Part shown: positions 23,504 through 31,529 of the stretch, one piece after another
Layout: each line of letters begins with the position of its first letter
How positions within the stretch are numbered: the first letter of the stretch is position 1
Origin: Atopobium sp034113385
Lineage (GTDB): Bacteria > Actinomycetota > Coriobacteriia > Coriobacteriales > Atopobiaceae
Direction: 5' to 3'
Assembly (NCBI RefSeq): GCF_034113385.1
Contig: NZ_JAXEXL010000004.1
Location: 1-34,782 of the forward strand
DNA: 34,782 bases
The notes under the pieces: generated by a model
The model's input: the letters and a program-made list of their open reading frames with translations, nothing else
What the model was told of the DNA's origin: nothing
The model's database searches: none
Position numbers and translations under genes: made by a program

Positions 23504-25320
23504 TGCATGTTCCTTCCACCCCTAAATGCACCAAAACCAAAATGATCGCAGCGCAAACAACGCGAAGCCTCTTGTAAGGCCTCCTCTTCAGTCAGGCCAA
23601 TTTCTACCAAATCCCAGTCATGCTTACGAACATGTGCTTCACGCGCAGTTTCTTCGCATCGAGCGCACAAGGTTTTACCTTTAAACTTAACTGGCGGCAT
23701 CGTTACGTTGTGCTTATCAATAATGTGTGAGAAGCCCAGGAAGTGATCTATATTTGCTGCTGCCACTTTTCCTGCATTGATGGCACGAATAACCGTTGCG
23801 GGACCAGACTCACAGTCACCACCAGCATAGATGCCTGGAAAGCCCACAATGGAGCCATCTTCTTGAGCAACAATACGGTCCCACTTTGTTGGGATACCCT
23901 GATTAGCAAAGGTAGCAGAATCAATTTCTTGACCAATGGCAACTACTACGCGCTCGCACTCAATAACTCGTTCAGGCAAATTGGCAGGACGCGGCGCAGG
24001 ACGACCACGACGTGGAGCACCAATGATTTGTGGCTGTACTGCTAAACCCTCTACATATCCTTGGGGAGCTACAATGCGCAAAGGAGCATGCAAATCTAAA
24101 ATCTCGCAGCCTTCTGCGGCGGCACCCTCAATCTCTTCATCCTGTGCTGTCATATCCTGTGTGCGACGACGGTACACAATGGTGACTTTTTTAGCACCAC
24201 AACGAATGGCAGAACGGGCAACATCCATAGCTACATTGCCGCCACCAATCACGCATACGCGCTCTTGGCTAAAGTCCGGAATAATGCCATCGCCCACCAA
24301 ACGAAGCATCTCTACTGCAGAAAGCACACCAACCGCATCTTCACCTTCAAGCCCCAGTTTTTTATCGTTATGGGCACCAATGGCTATATAAACAGCATCA
24401 AACTCACGTTTAAGCGCCACAATATCATCGATACGCGTTTGTAAATGAACGCTGATGCCACAATCTAAAATCCACTGAATTTCTGAGTCAAGGCGCTCAC
24501 GCGGCAGACGGTAATTGGGGATACCGTACCTCAGCATGCCTCCAAGGTTTTCTCGCTGTTCAAAGATTTCTACCCTATGGCCCATAACTGCTAAATAATA
24601 TGCTGCCGATAAGCCCGCAGGGCCACCACCCACTACAGCAATGCGCTTGCCCGTTGGCTTTGCCATATGAGGACGATACTCGTGCGTAGGATTATCCACT
24701 GCAAAACGCTTAAGCGCACGGATATTCATAGGGTCATCCACCATGCCGCGACGACACTCAAATTCACAGGGATGTTCACACACATAGCCACATACCAAAG
24801 GCAGTGGATTATCCTTACGAATCAAACGAACTGCCTCGGTGGTTTGCCCCGCCTCTATAAGAGAAATATACCCAGGAATATCCACGCCTGCTGGGCAGCT
24901 TGATACACAAGGCACCAGTTGCGATTGAGAAAAACCGCAGGCATGATGCTTCATGTGGTACTCAAAATCATCCCTAAAACTTGTAATAGCTTTGAGTGCC
25001 ATATCACCGGCTTCATACCCAATAGCACAATCTGCAGACTCGTAAATGGTTCGCGCTGTCCTCTCGATAAGGTCGAGCATGTAGGGCTCGGCGGTACCCG
25101 TAAGCACCGCTTCCATAAGTTCTTGCAGCTGAACTAAGCCTACGCGACAAGGCGTACACTTACCGCAACTTTGTGTTGCGCACATTTGCACAAAAGCTTT
25201 TGTAAATTCAACTGGACAAGGTGACTGAGAACTAGCCGAAAGTCTTCTTTCGATTGCATCGTGCAGACTTTCCATTACGGTTTGAGCCTCAGTTTGCACC
25301 ATAACGTGCAGACGAGCCAT
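23497..25320 (-). CDS. Hydrogenase-linked NAD(P)H oxidoreductase: NuoF-type Fe-S domain fused to GltD-like flavoprotein
   Basis: A 607-residue fusion that would pass electrons between NAD(P)H and the hydrogenase. Residues 45-105 resemble only the C-terminal Fe-S part of NuoF/HydB (SCGKCTPCRVG with C52, C55, C58, plus C98); the FMN/NADH domain is missing. From about 135 it is a glutamate synthase small-subunit type protein: C138/C142 and C177/C181/C185/C189 for Fe-S, FAD-binding GGGPAG (231-236) and a second Rossmann motif VIGGGNVAMD (357-366) with a YRRR-type NADPH signature. Extra C-x2-C pairs sit near the C-terminus. Strong GGGGAGG before ATG 25320. The gene order is as in glutamate-synthase-linked (HydDB group A2) hydrogenases. 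No glutamate synthase large subunit is present. Confidence 0.88.
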   Translation of the reverse strand: MARLHVMVQTEAQTVMESLHDAIERRLSASSQSPCPVEFTKAFVQMCATQSCGKCTPCRVGLVQLQELMEAVLTGTAEPYMLDLIERTARTIYESADCAIGYEAGDMALKAITSFRDDFEYHMKHHACGFSQSQLVPCVSSCPAGVDIPGYISLIEAGQTTEAVRLIRKDNPLPLVCGYVCEHPCEFECRRGMVDDPMNIRALKRFAVDNPTHEYRPHMAKPTGKRIAVVGGGPAGLSAAYYLAVMGHRVEIFEQRENLGGMLRYGIPNYRLPRERLDSEIQWILDCGISVHLQTRIDDIVALKREFDAVYIAIGAHNDKKLGLEGEDAVGVLSAVEMLRLVGDGIIPDFSQERVCVIGGGNVAMDVARSAIRCGAKKVTIVYRRRTQDMTAQDEEIEGAAAEGCEILDLHAPLRIVAPQGYVEGLAVQPQIIGAPRRGRPAPRPANLPERVIECERVVVAIGQEIDSATFANQGIPTKWDRIVAQEDGSIVGFPGIYAGGDCESGPATVIRAINAGKVAAANIDHFLGFSHIIDKHNVTMPPVKFKGKTLCARCEETAREAHVRKHDWDLVEIGLTEEEALQEASRCLRCDHFGFGAFRGGRNMQW

Positions 25321-25518
25321 AAATCGTATCCTCCCCTTTTATCAAAGTTCTCGTGCTTGTTCGTAGTCGTGTTATTGGCGTGCGTACAAAACACATGTCT
25401 ACTATCCAATACAAATTGCGATATATCAGTGAGGAGAAAAATTTTTTGACTGCTCGGTACAAATTGATAAGCGAACGTATAAAATAGTGCAGCTATTTGC
25501 ATCAATTAAGGAGAAAGG

Positions 25519-25563
25519 GTGACTTACTTATATGGATATCACTTCTTTGGTATTTCAGTTTAA
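25519..25563 (+). other. GTG-started short ORF overlapping the GNAT gene start
   Basis: The ribosome site AAGGAG (25508-25513) is five bases before GTG 25519, which opens a 14-codon frame (MTYLYGYHFFGISV, if GTG is read as Met) ending at TAA 25561-25563. It overlaps, out of frame, the first 11 codons of the acetyltransferase, whose ATG (25532) is 18 bases from the site. The peptide is rich in Tyr and Phe. It may be a translated upstream ORF that lowers expression; it may also be chance. Confidence 0.4.
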
Positions 25564-26098
25564 CGCTAGCAAGCCACTTCCTCAGGGACTGAGCGTCGCA
25601 TTAGCACAGCCAACTGATGTAGATCAAATTATGGACACTATTACTGCAGCTCGTGGCATTATGCGTGCTAACAATAACTATAAACAGTGGATGACTGAAT
25701 ACCCTTCACGTGAGCTTATTACACAAGATATTGCTGCTGGCCGCGCCGTCGTATGTGTAGACGAGAACCACACGGTAGTTGGTTATATGGTTTTATTTTT
25801 TACTCCCGAGCCAAACTACGCTTCTTTAGATGGTACATGGATTAATGATACGGACCCCTACGTGACCGTTCACCGAATTGCAGTAAGGCAATCTGGCTTG
25901 GGCGTTGGTGGCGTTTTGATGCAACTTGCCATGAGTTGTGGCATCAGCGTTCGCGTAGATACCCATGAAGTGAATACGCCTATGCGCAATCTCTTAGAAA
26001 AGCTCGGATATGTGCAATGTGGCACCGTTATTATTGAAGATGGAACACCCCGCATTGCCTATCAGTGGCTTCCCTGCACTACACACAACGACGCATAG
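25532..26098 (+). CDS. GNAT-family N-acetyltransferase
   Basis: Acetyl-CoA-dependent transferase of 188 residues. Seen: start of the GNAT fold at GLSVALAQPTDVDQIMDTI, the beta-4 region VHRIAVRQSGLGVGGVLMQLA (cited in parts: VHRIAVRQS and GLGVGG, the acetyl-CoA phosphate loop of the Q/RxxGxG/A type) and the C-terminal NLLEKLGYVQCG. The substrate is unknown. ATG 25532 is the first usable start (in-frame TGA at 25520) but is 18 bases from the nearest ribosome site, which fits the GTG short ORF. It diverges from the hydrogenase genes and ends at a terminator shared with ackA. Confidence 0.85.
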   Translation: MDITSLVFQFNASKPLPQGLSVALAQPTDVDQIMDTITAARGIMRANNNYKQWMTEYPSRELITQDIAAGRAVVCVDENHTVVGYMVLFFTPEPNYASLDGTWINDTDPYVTVHRIAVRQSGLGVGGVLMQLAMSCGISVRVDTHEVNTPMRNLLEKLGYVQCGTVIIEDGTPRIAYQWLPCTTHNDA

Positions 26099-26122
26099 GA
26101 TACTTCATACATACTCATAACA

Positions 26123-26159
26123 AAACCCTAGCAACTCATCGTTTTAGTTGCTAGGGTTT
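26123..26159. terminator. Bidirectional terminator between GNAT gene and ackA
   Basis: AAACCCTAGCAACT (26123-26136) and AGTTGCTAGGGTTT (26146-26159) form a perfect 14-bp stem around a 9-base loop. The AAA/TTT ends give a short T tract in both directions. It lies in the gap between the two converging genes. Confidence 0.88.
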
Positions 26160-26188
26160 CTTAGTGGTTAGCTTGCTATAAGAATGCG

Positions 26189-27367
26189 TTATTTACCCAA
26201 AAGTTCCTCTACATCCATAGCAATCATGAGCTCTTCATTGGTAGGAATTACCAATACTGTAATAGCAGAATCTTCCGTGGAAATAATACGTGGCTCACCA
26301 GAACGGATTGCATTAGCCTTCGTATCCAAGGTAACACCCAACCACTCGAGCTCCTTGGCAACGCCAAAACGCATAATGTCAGAGTTTTCGCCAATACCAG
26401 CAGTAAATACCATGGTGTCAAAACCATGCATGGACTGAGCCATCTCAGCAATAAGTTGAGACGTACGGTAATAGAACATCTCTAACGCAAGCTCACAGTT
26501 TTTATTACCCTGAGCAGCGGCTTGCTCAATATCGCGAGAGTCAGAAGAAACCGCAGACAGTGCAGCTAAACCGGATTGCTTGTTCATCATGGTATCTACT
26601 TCATCAACAGTGTAGCCACCAACACGCTGAAGATAAAATACAGTTGCAGGGTCTACCGTACCAGTACGGGTACCCATAATAAGACCGTCAAGAGGCGTCA
26701 GGCCCATGGTGGTATCCATGACGTGTCCGTCTTCAATTGCAGCCAAAGAAGCACCAGAACCAAGATGACAACTTACCAGCTTATGGACCTTATCGCCCAA
26801 AAACTCATGAGCTGTACGCCAAATATAGCGATGCGACGTACCATGAGCACCATACTTACGAATATGCAGCTTGTCTACCACATCACGAGGAAGTGCATAG
26901 CGCCAGGCTTTCTCGGGCATGTTGTAATGGAACGAGGTGTCCGCAACAATAACGTTACCGATGGAAGGGAACAACTCGCGGCAAATCTCTATAACATCAG
27001 CCTCTGCATAGTTATGCAAAGGAGCCAGGGGAGCTACCTCACGTACCCAAGCTAACGTCTCATCCGTTACAACCTTAGACTCAGGGAAATACCAACCGCC
27101 TTGAACAACACGGTGACCAATGCCCTCGATTTTATCGGTATCAAAACCAGCTTGATCAAGAATCTCAAATACATGCTTGATAGCAACTTTATGATTAGGT
27201 AAAGCTACCTCAAGCTTAGACTTGCTACCATGCTCCTCATGACCAATAAATGAATCATTGATGCCAATACGCTCACAATTGCCCTTTGCATACACCTCAT
27301 GGGTAGTGGTGTTGAGCAGCTGATACTTGAGCGACGAGCTACCTGCATTGATAACCAGGACGTTCAT
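26189..27367 (-). CDS. ackA: Acetate kinase
   Basis: Makes ATP and acetate from acetyl phosphate, the last step of the Pta-AckA route. The protein has 392 residues. Seen: VINAGSSSLKYQL at the N-terminus (phosphate loop of the sugar-kinase/Hsp70 fold), GHRVVQGGWYFP (active-site His/Arg region), CHLGSGASLAAI, TTMGLTPLDGLIMGTRTG and FTAGIGENSD near the C-terminus. The start ATG 27367 has AGGAG upstream. It is the last gene of a minus-strand run beginning with RNase D; the 116-base gap to the HIT gene holds an inverted repeat CGACCAA/TTGGTCG (27432-27438 with 27459-27465). Confidence 0.97.
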   Translation of the reverse strand: MNVLVINAGSSSLKYQLLNTTTHEVYAKGNCERIGINDSFIGHEEHGSKSKLEVALPNHKVAIKHVFEILDQAGFDTDKIEGIGHRVVQGGWYFPESKVVTDETLAWVREVAPLAPLHNYAEADVIEICRELFPSIGNVIVADTSFHYNMPEKAWRYALPRDVVDKLHIRKYGAHGTSHRYIWRTAHEFLGDKVHKLVSCHLGSGASLAAIEDGHVMDTTMGLTPLDGLIMGTRTGTVDPATVFYLQRVGGYTVDEVDTMMNKQSGLAALSAVSSDSRDIEQAAAQGNKNCELALEMFYYRTSQLIAEMAQSMHGFDTMVFTAGIGENSDIMRFGVAKELEWLGVTLDTKANAIRSGEPRIISTEDSAITVLVIPTNEELMIAMDVEELLGK

Positions 27368-27483
27368 GTATTCTCCTAAACGATAAATGGATAGTGTGCC
27401 TGCTGTGCAAAATTACAACTCTTAAATAATACGACCAACGATGCATAATGCTACACAATTGGTCGAGGTTGATTAAAAAACCG

Positions 27484-27822
27484 TTAAGCAAGACTATCCG
27501 ACAAACGCTTACCGCCCAAAACATGCCAGTGAAGGTGATTGACCGTTTGCCCAGCATCTGCACCTGCATTGGTAAGCACGCGAAAACCGCTCTTGGCAAC
27601 ACCCGTAAGCTCCACCACATGCTCGACGCAATCTACCATAGCCATAAAGGTTTGTGCATCTACCCCATCCAACATGTTGTCATGATGAGCCTTGGGCACT
27701 ACCAATACATGCACCGGTGCCAAAGGAGAAGTATCAGTAAAGGCAGCTGCTCGCTCATTTTGGTATACCATCTCGGTAGGAATCTCGCCATTGGCAAGTT
27801 TACAAAAGATGCACTCGCTCAT
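27484..27822 (-). CDS. HIT-family (histidine triad) nucleotide-binding protein
   Basis: Small nucleotide hydrolase/transferase of 112 residues, Hint/HinT branch. Seen: FCKLANGEIPTEMVYQNE at the N-terminus, HVLVVPKAHHDNML, and the triad HLHWHVLGG near the C-terminus. The length and the FCK start are typical of HinT, which hydrolyses purine nucleoside phosphoramidates. The start ATG 27822 has GAAGG upstream. It lies between xseB and ackA; no specific regulation is visible. Confidence 0.93.
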   Translation of the reverse strand: MSECIFCKLANGEIPTEMVYQNERAAAFTDTSPLAPVHVLVVPKAHHDNMLDGVDAQTFMAMVDCVEHVVELTGVAKSGFRVLTNAGADAGQTVNHLHWHVLGGKRLSDSLA

Positions 27823-27878
27823 TGCACTACCTTCTTTCGTTTTAGCTGGTATGTGAATGCCTTTCTTGGCATACTATC

Positions 27879-28145
27879 CTACTCGTTAATAAATGCTGTT
27901 GAGGGTGCGGCGGTCGTATCAGGAACCGTAGCTGCAGAAGCATCGAGCAACACTTGCACGCGCTGCTCAGCATTGGCAAGACGCTCACGTAAGTCATTAA
28001 GAAGCTCTACACCCCGATTGTACTTCTCAAGCGCTACCTCAAGCTCAAGGTCACCACTTTCTAATGAACGCACAATCTGCTCAAGCTCAATATTTGCCTC
28101 TTTAAAACTCAAATCTTTAAGGGGGGTTACCTCAGTCTTATCCAT
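27879..28145 (-). CDS. xseB: Exodeoxyribonuclease VII small subunit
   Basis: Small helical subunit of exonuclease VII, 88 residues (usual 60-90). Seen: LSFKEANIELEQIVRSLESG and LELEVALEKYNRGVELL, the family core (given in parts). The C-terminal tail is low-complexity and rich in Ala, Thr and Pro. It starts 11 bases after the xseA stop, with AGGAG upstream, so the two are co-expressed. It helps XseA degrade single-stranded DNA in both directions. Confidence 0.93.
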   Translation of the reverse strand: MDKTEVTPLKDLSFKEANIELEQIVRSLESGDLELEVALEKYNRGVELLNDLRERLANAEQRVQVLLDASAATVPDTTAAPSTAFINE

Positions 28146-28156
28146 AGGTACAACTC

Positions 28157-29503
28157 CTATTCTGTAGAGGGATTACTTTGAACAGTGTTAACAGTTACAT
28201 CCAGTTGACCATTACGCAGCATAACCGTAAGTTGATCATGAGTAGAAACTTGGTTTGCCTCACTGACTACTGCACCCGCTGACGTACGCACAATGGAATA
28301 GCCACGAGAAAGCACATTAAGCGGAGAAAGCGCCTGTAATGAGGCAGCTTGACGGTCCAAGGCAAGTTCATAAGGGCGCGTCATGCGAGCGCCCGCACTG
28401 GTAAGACGAGTGCCCAGTACAGAAACATCATGCAGACGACGCTCTACAATACGCGGAAGAGCATCCATTAAGCGCTGCTCCGTTTGTATGAGTGCGCTTA
28501 CCCGATCATCTACTAAAGAGCTAGGGTCGGTAAGGCAACGATGTTTTGCTAAGGCATCGAGATGGGTTTTCTCGATAGATAAGCGACTTTGCATAGCAAG
28601 CGTTGTACGGTTAGCACAGGCATCCACAGAAGTCTTTGCGGCGGTAACCATGGCAGCCATTACCTGCGACAAACGGTCTTGCCGTGTATTTACGGCAGCC
28701 ACAATCTCCGAAAGAGAAGGAGCTACGCTTTCTGCTGCAGCCGTTGGCGTAGACGTACGACGATCAGACACCATGTCACAAATGGTTACATCAGGCTCAT
28801 GTCCTATACCCGTAACCACCGGAACTGGGCATGCTGCAACTGTACGCGCCAGCGCTTCGTCATTAAAGCACATGAGGTCTTCGTAAGAGCCGCCTCCACG
28901 AACCAACATGATGCAATCTGGCTGTGCGGCGGCCGCTACCTGCAGTGCATGAATAATGGTAGGGGCAGCCGTAGCCCCCTGTACAGAACAGCCTGCACAG
29001 AGAAGTTCTACTAAAGGATTGCGACGTAATAGGGTACGACGCACATCCTCAATGACACTGCCAGAAAGTGAGGTAACAACAGCAACGCGCGTACAAAATG
29101 CAGGGATTTTACGCTTACGTGTACTATCCATAAGACCTTCGGCTTCGAGCTTCTTTGCAAGAGCGGCCACCTGCTGACGCAGTAAGCCTTCACCAGCTAC
29201 GCTCAGTGTTTTTGCTTTAAAGCTCAGCTTGCCCGAAGCCTCGTAAATATCAAAAGCACCTGTCATCTGAACAGTAATGCCATCTTCCAAACGAATGCCA
29301 GAAGCAGCATAGATACCACGCCACACAATAACATCCATGGTGGCAGAAGCATCTTTAATCTGGAAATAACAATGTCCAGAACGACTATTGGGACCTCTAA
29401 AGCCAGAGACCTCACCGACAACAGTAAATGCAGGAATAGACCCTACTGCCATATGTGCGGTATGTATAGCTTCAGAGACGCTTAGTGCGCGCTCATGTTC
29501 CAT
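28157..29503 (-). CDS. xseA: Exodeoxyribonuclease VII large subunit
   Basis: Catalytic subunit of exonuclease VII. From ATG 29503 it has 448 residues. Seen: an N-terminal OB fold with GEVSGFRGPNSRSGHCYFQI, then VVTSLSGSVIEDV, the catalytic-domain motif VRGGGSYEDL and GIGHEPDVTICDMVSDRRTSTPTAAA (in parts), followed by a long helical C-terminal region. The frame stays open upstream to 29599 but those residues overlap the membrane-peptidase gene. GTG 29512, three codons upstream, has a better-spaced GAGAG; ATG 29503 aligns best with the family N-terminus. It overlaps or abuts the peptidase gene stop (29514), indicating an operon. Confidence 0.93.
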   Translation of the reverse strand: MEHERALSVSEAIHTAHMAVGSIPAFTVVGEVSGFRGPNSRSGHCYFQIKDASATMDVIVWRGIYAASGIRLEDGITVQMTGAFDIYEASGKLSFKAKTLSVAGEGLLRQQVAALAKKLEAEGLMDSTRKRKIPAFCTRVAVVTSLSGSVIEDVRRTLLRRNPLVELLCAGCSVQGATAAPTIIHALQVAAAAQPDCIMLVRGGGSYEDLMCFNDEALARTVAACPVPVVTGIGHEPDVTICDMVSDRRTSTPTAAAESVAPSLSEIVAAVNTRQDRLSQVMAAMVTAAKTSVDACANRTTLAMQSRLSIEKTHLDALAKHRCLTDPSSLVDDRVSALIQTEQRLMDALPRIVERRLHDVSVLGTRLTSAGARMTRPYELALDRQAASLQALSPLNVLSRGYSIVRTSAGAVVSEANQVSTHDQLTVMLRNGQLDVTVNTVQSNPSTE

Positions 29504-29513
29504 ACTTGCCACG

Positions 29514-30209
29514 CTAGTCTCTCGAAGACCTTGAAAGCAGGTATACAAGCTGCAGGATAGAAACGAGTGCCGCAGCAACATAGGTAAGTGCCGCCGCAAT
29601 CAACACCTGCTTTGCACCCTTTTTTGCAAGCTCATCCAAACCAGAGCCGCTCGAAGCAATATAGGCAACAGCACGACGAGAAGCATCAATCTCTACTGGA
29701 AGCGTAATCAAATGGAACAGCACAGACGCAGCAAACAAAATAATTGCCAGCTGCATAAGTCCTACCAGGTTAAACATAATTCCCGCAAAGAACAGATACA
29801 TCCAAGCTCCAGAAGCAAACTGCACCACAGGAACTAACGTGGAGCGAATCTTCATAGGCACATAGCCCTTTGCAAACTGCACGGCATGACCTGCCTCATG
29901 ACAAGCTACAGCAATAGAAGCTATAGAGCCGCCGAGTCTGTTGGCGCTCGAAAGATTCAGTGTGTTAGCGCGAGGGTCAAAATTGTCCGTCAACTCACCA
30001 GCAATGGACTGAATGCCCACATTATACGCACCGTTTGCCTGCAACATATTGCGCGCAACTTCTGCTCCTGTAAGCGAAGTATTAGCATCCACGCGCGACC
30101 AATGTGCATATGTTCTCTTGATATAGGCCTGAGTACCCAAGCCTAATATGGTAGATACAACTACCAGCACTAGGTAAGGAATATCGCCACCTAAAAAGAT
30201 ATACGGCAT
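29514..30209 (-). CDS. Membrane zinc metallopeptidase, YugP family
   Basis: Putative neutral zinc metallopeptidase of the COG2738/YugP type, 231 residues. Seen: one N-terminal membrane segment (about 8-25), then ANRLGGSIASIAVACHEAGHAVQF with the zinc-binding HEAGH (given as HEAGH at about 104-108) and at least three more membrane segments from about residue 130 to the end, including YLFFAGIMFNLVGLMQL. The downstream acidic residue in EIDASRRA is a candidate third zinc ligand. ATG 30209 has AGAGGA upstream. It is between RNase D and xseA. The physiological substrate is unknown for the family. Confidence 0.9.
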   Translation of the reverse strand: MPYIFLGGDIPYLVLVVVSTILGLGTQAYIKRTYAHWSRVDANTSLTGAEVARNMLQANGAYNVGIQSIAGELTDNFDPRANTLNLSSANRLGGSIASIAVACHEAGHAVQFAKGYVPMKIRSTLVPVVQFASGAWMYLFFAGIMFNLVGLMQLAIILFAASVLFHLITLPVEIDASRRAVAYIASSGSGLDELAKKGAKQVLIAAALTYVAAALVSILQLVYLLSRSSRD

Positions 30210-30238
30210 TACTATGTCCTCTCAAACCGTTTGGTTAT

Positions 30239-30257
30239 CCATACGCTACACGTATGG
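30239..30257. other. Inverted repeat between RNase D and YugP-type genes
   Basis: CCATACG (30239-30245) and CGTATGG (30251-30257) are perfect 7-base arms around the loop CTACA. There is no T tract on the minus strand side, so it is not a convincing terminator; it may be an operator or a stability element. Confidence 0.3.
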
Positions 30258-30315
30258 TATTTGTACCCATATACAAGCACAGTGCTCAGACAGTAAAAGC
30301 AGCTACAGATTTCTG

Positions 30316-31446
30316 CTACAGAAATTCGATATGACCATCTTTGACAGTTAAGCCTGTTTGTCCATCAAGCAATGCTCTGAGCTGCTTGCCTACTAAGTCA
30401 TAGCGCCAGCCTTGCGAAAGTCTTGACTTGTTGGGATGTATGGCAAACTCATATAAATCATCGCGTGTCGAGATAAGCTGCGTAGCTACACCGCTTTTCT
30501 CGGCAACCATACGAACCAAAGCGTACATAAGATCAAGAACGCTTTCCATGCTGGACGACGGTCGGGGTTTGCGCTGGATAGAGGGCATTTCTTCACTGGG
30601 GCAGGAAAGACCAGTTGCCACGGCCTTACAAATCTCACCGCAATCAAAGGAATTGAGCTGCTCGGTTCCACGAATACGTTGAAGCTTATGCGTCGTAGAA
30701 GGAGCGAGTTTACAGATTTCTATAACGGTCTCATCAGACAAGACCCATTTGCGGGGAATGTCTCGTGCACTGGCCATAGAATCACGCCAGGCACACAGCT
30801 CACGCGCAATAGAAAGCTGTTTACGTGTAAGCGAGTTAGAACGTTTAAGCCGATGATATGCCTCACGCGGAGCCATACGCCAATGGCGAGCATCGCACAG
30901 TGATTCAATCTCTGGCATAACCCAACCCAAACGGTTTTGCTTAATAAGAGACGCAGTCATGTGTTCATAAATACCTGGTAAATAACGTACATCATCCTCT
31001 GCATATTCCAGCTGATCAGCATCGAGCGGACGGTGAGACCAATCCGTAAGCGATGCAGCTTTAGGCAAATGAACACCGGTATAGGTTTCCACCAGTGCAC
31101 CATAGCCCATCTGCATGCGATGGCCCAAAAAAGCTGCAGCAACCTGCGTGTCAAAAATGGGATGAACAACTACACCAAGCGCATGATCAATAACTTCCAT
31201 ATCTTGGCTACAGGCATGAAAAACCTTTATGACAGACTCGTCAGTCAACAGCTCCTTTACTGGCGTCAAATCTGTAATAAGTAGCGGATCAATTGCTGCG
31301 GTTTCATGAGATGTTCCAATTTGAATTAAGCACAAACGCGGGTAAAAGGTTTTCTCGCGTAAAAACTCTGTATCAACCGCCACGACCTTCTCGGCACGGG
31401 CACGAGCAATCAATTCCTCCATCTGGGAAGATTCTGAGATATACAT
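30316..31446 (-). CDS. rnd: Ribonuclease D
   Basis: 3'-5' exoribonuclease acting in tRNA and stable RNA 3' maturation, 376 residues. Seen: the DEDD exonuclease motifs VAVDTEFLREKTF (Exo I), FHACSQDMEVI (Exo II) and YAEDDVRYLPGIY (Exo III with the DEDDy tyrosine), and then an HRDC domain from about residue 205 (SLTRKQLSIARELCAWRD). The start ATG 31446 has AGAGG upstream. It is the first gene of the minus-strand run to ackA, and diverges from the lipid kinase gene. Confidence 0.94.
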   Translation of the reverse strand: MYISESSQMEELIARARAEKVVAVDTEFLREKTFYPRLCLIQIGTSHETAAIDPLLITDLTPVKELLTDESVIKVFHACSQDMEVIDHALGVVVHPIFDTQVAAAFLGHRMQMGYGALVETYTGVHLPKAASLTDWSHRPLDADQLEYAEDDVRYLPGIYEHMTASLIKQNRLGWVMPEIESLCDARHWRMAPREAYHRLKRSNSLTRKQLSIARELCAWRDSMASARDIPRKWVLSDETVIEICKLAPSTTHKLQRIRGTEQLNSFDCGEICKAVATGLSCPSEEMPSIQRKPRPSSSMESVLDLMYALVRMVAEKSGVATQLISTRDDLYEFAIHPNKSRLSQGWRYDLVGKQLRALLDGQTGLTVKDGHIEFL

Positions 31447-31529
31447 GCATTCCTCTCGGCAATAAAACTACTTCGCTAGTATCATAGCTAAGGTATGGTG
31501 CCCAAATAGGCAGACGTGGGAGGATTTTG

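Noticed and set aside
27432..27465. CGACCAA/TTGGTCG inverted repeat between the HIT gene and ackA as a terminator
   Set aside because: The loop is 20 bases and no T tract follows on the minus strand; it is mentioned under ackA as a possible regulatory site only.
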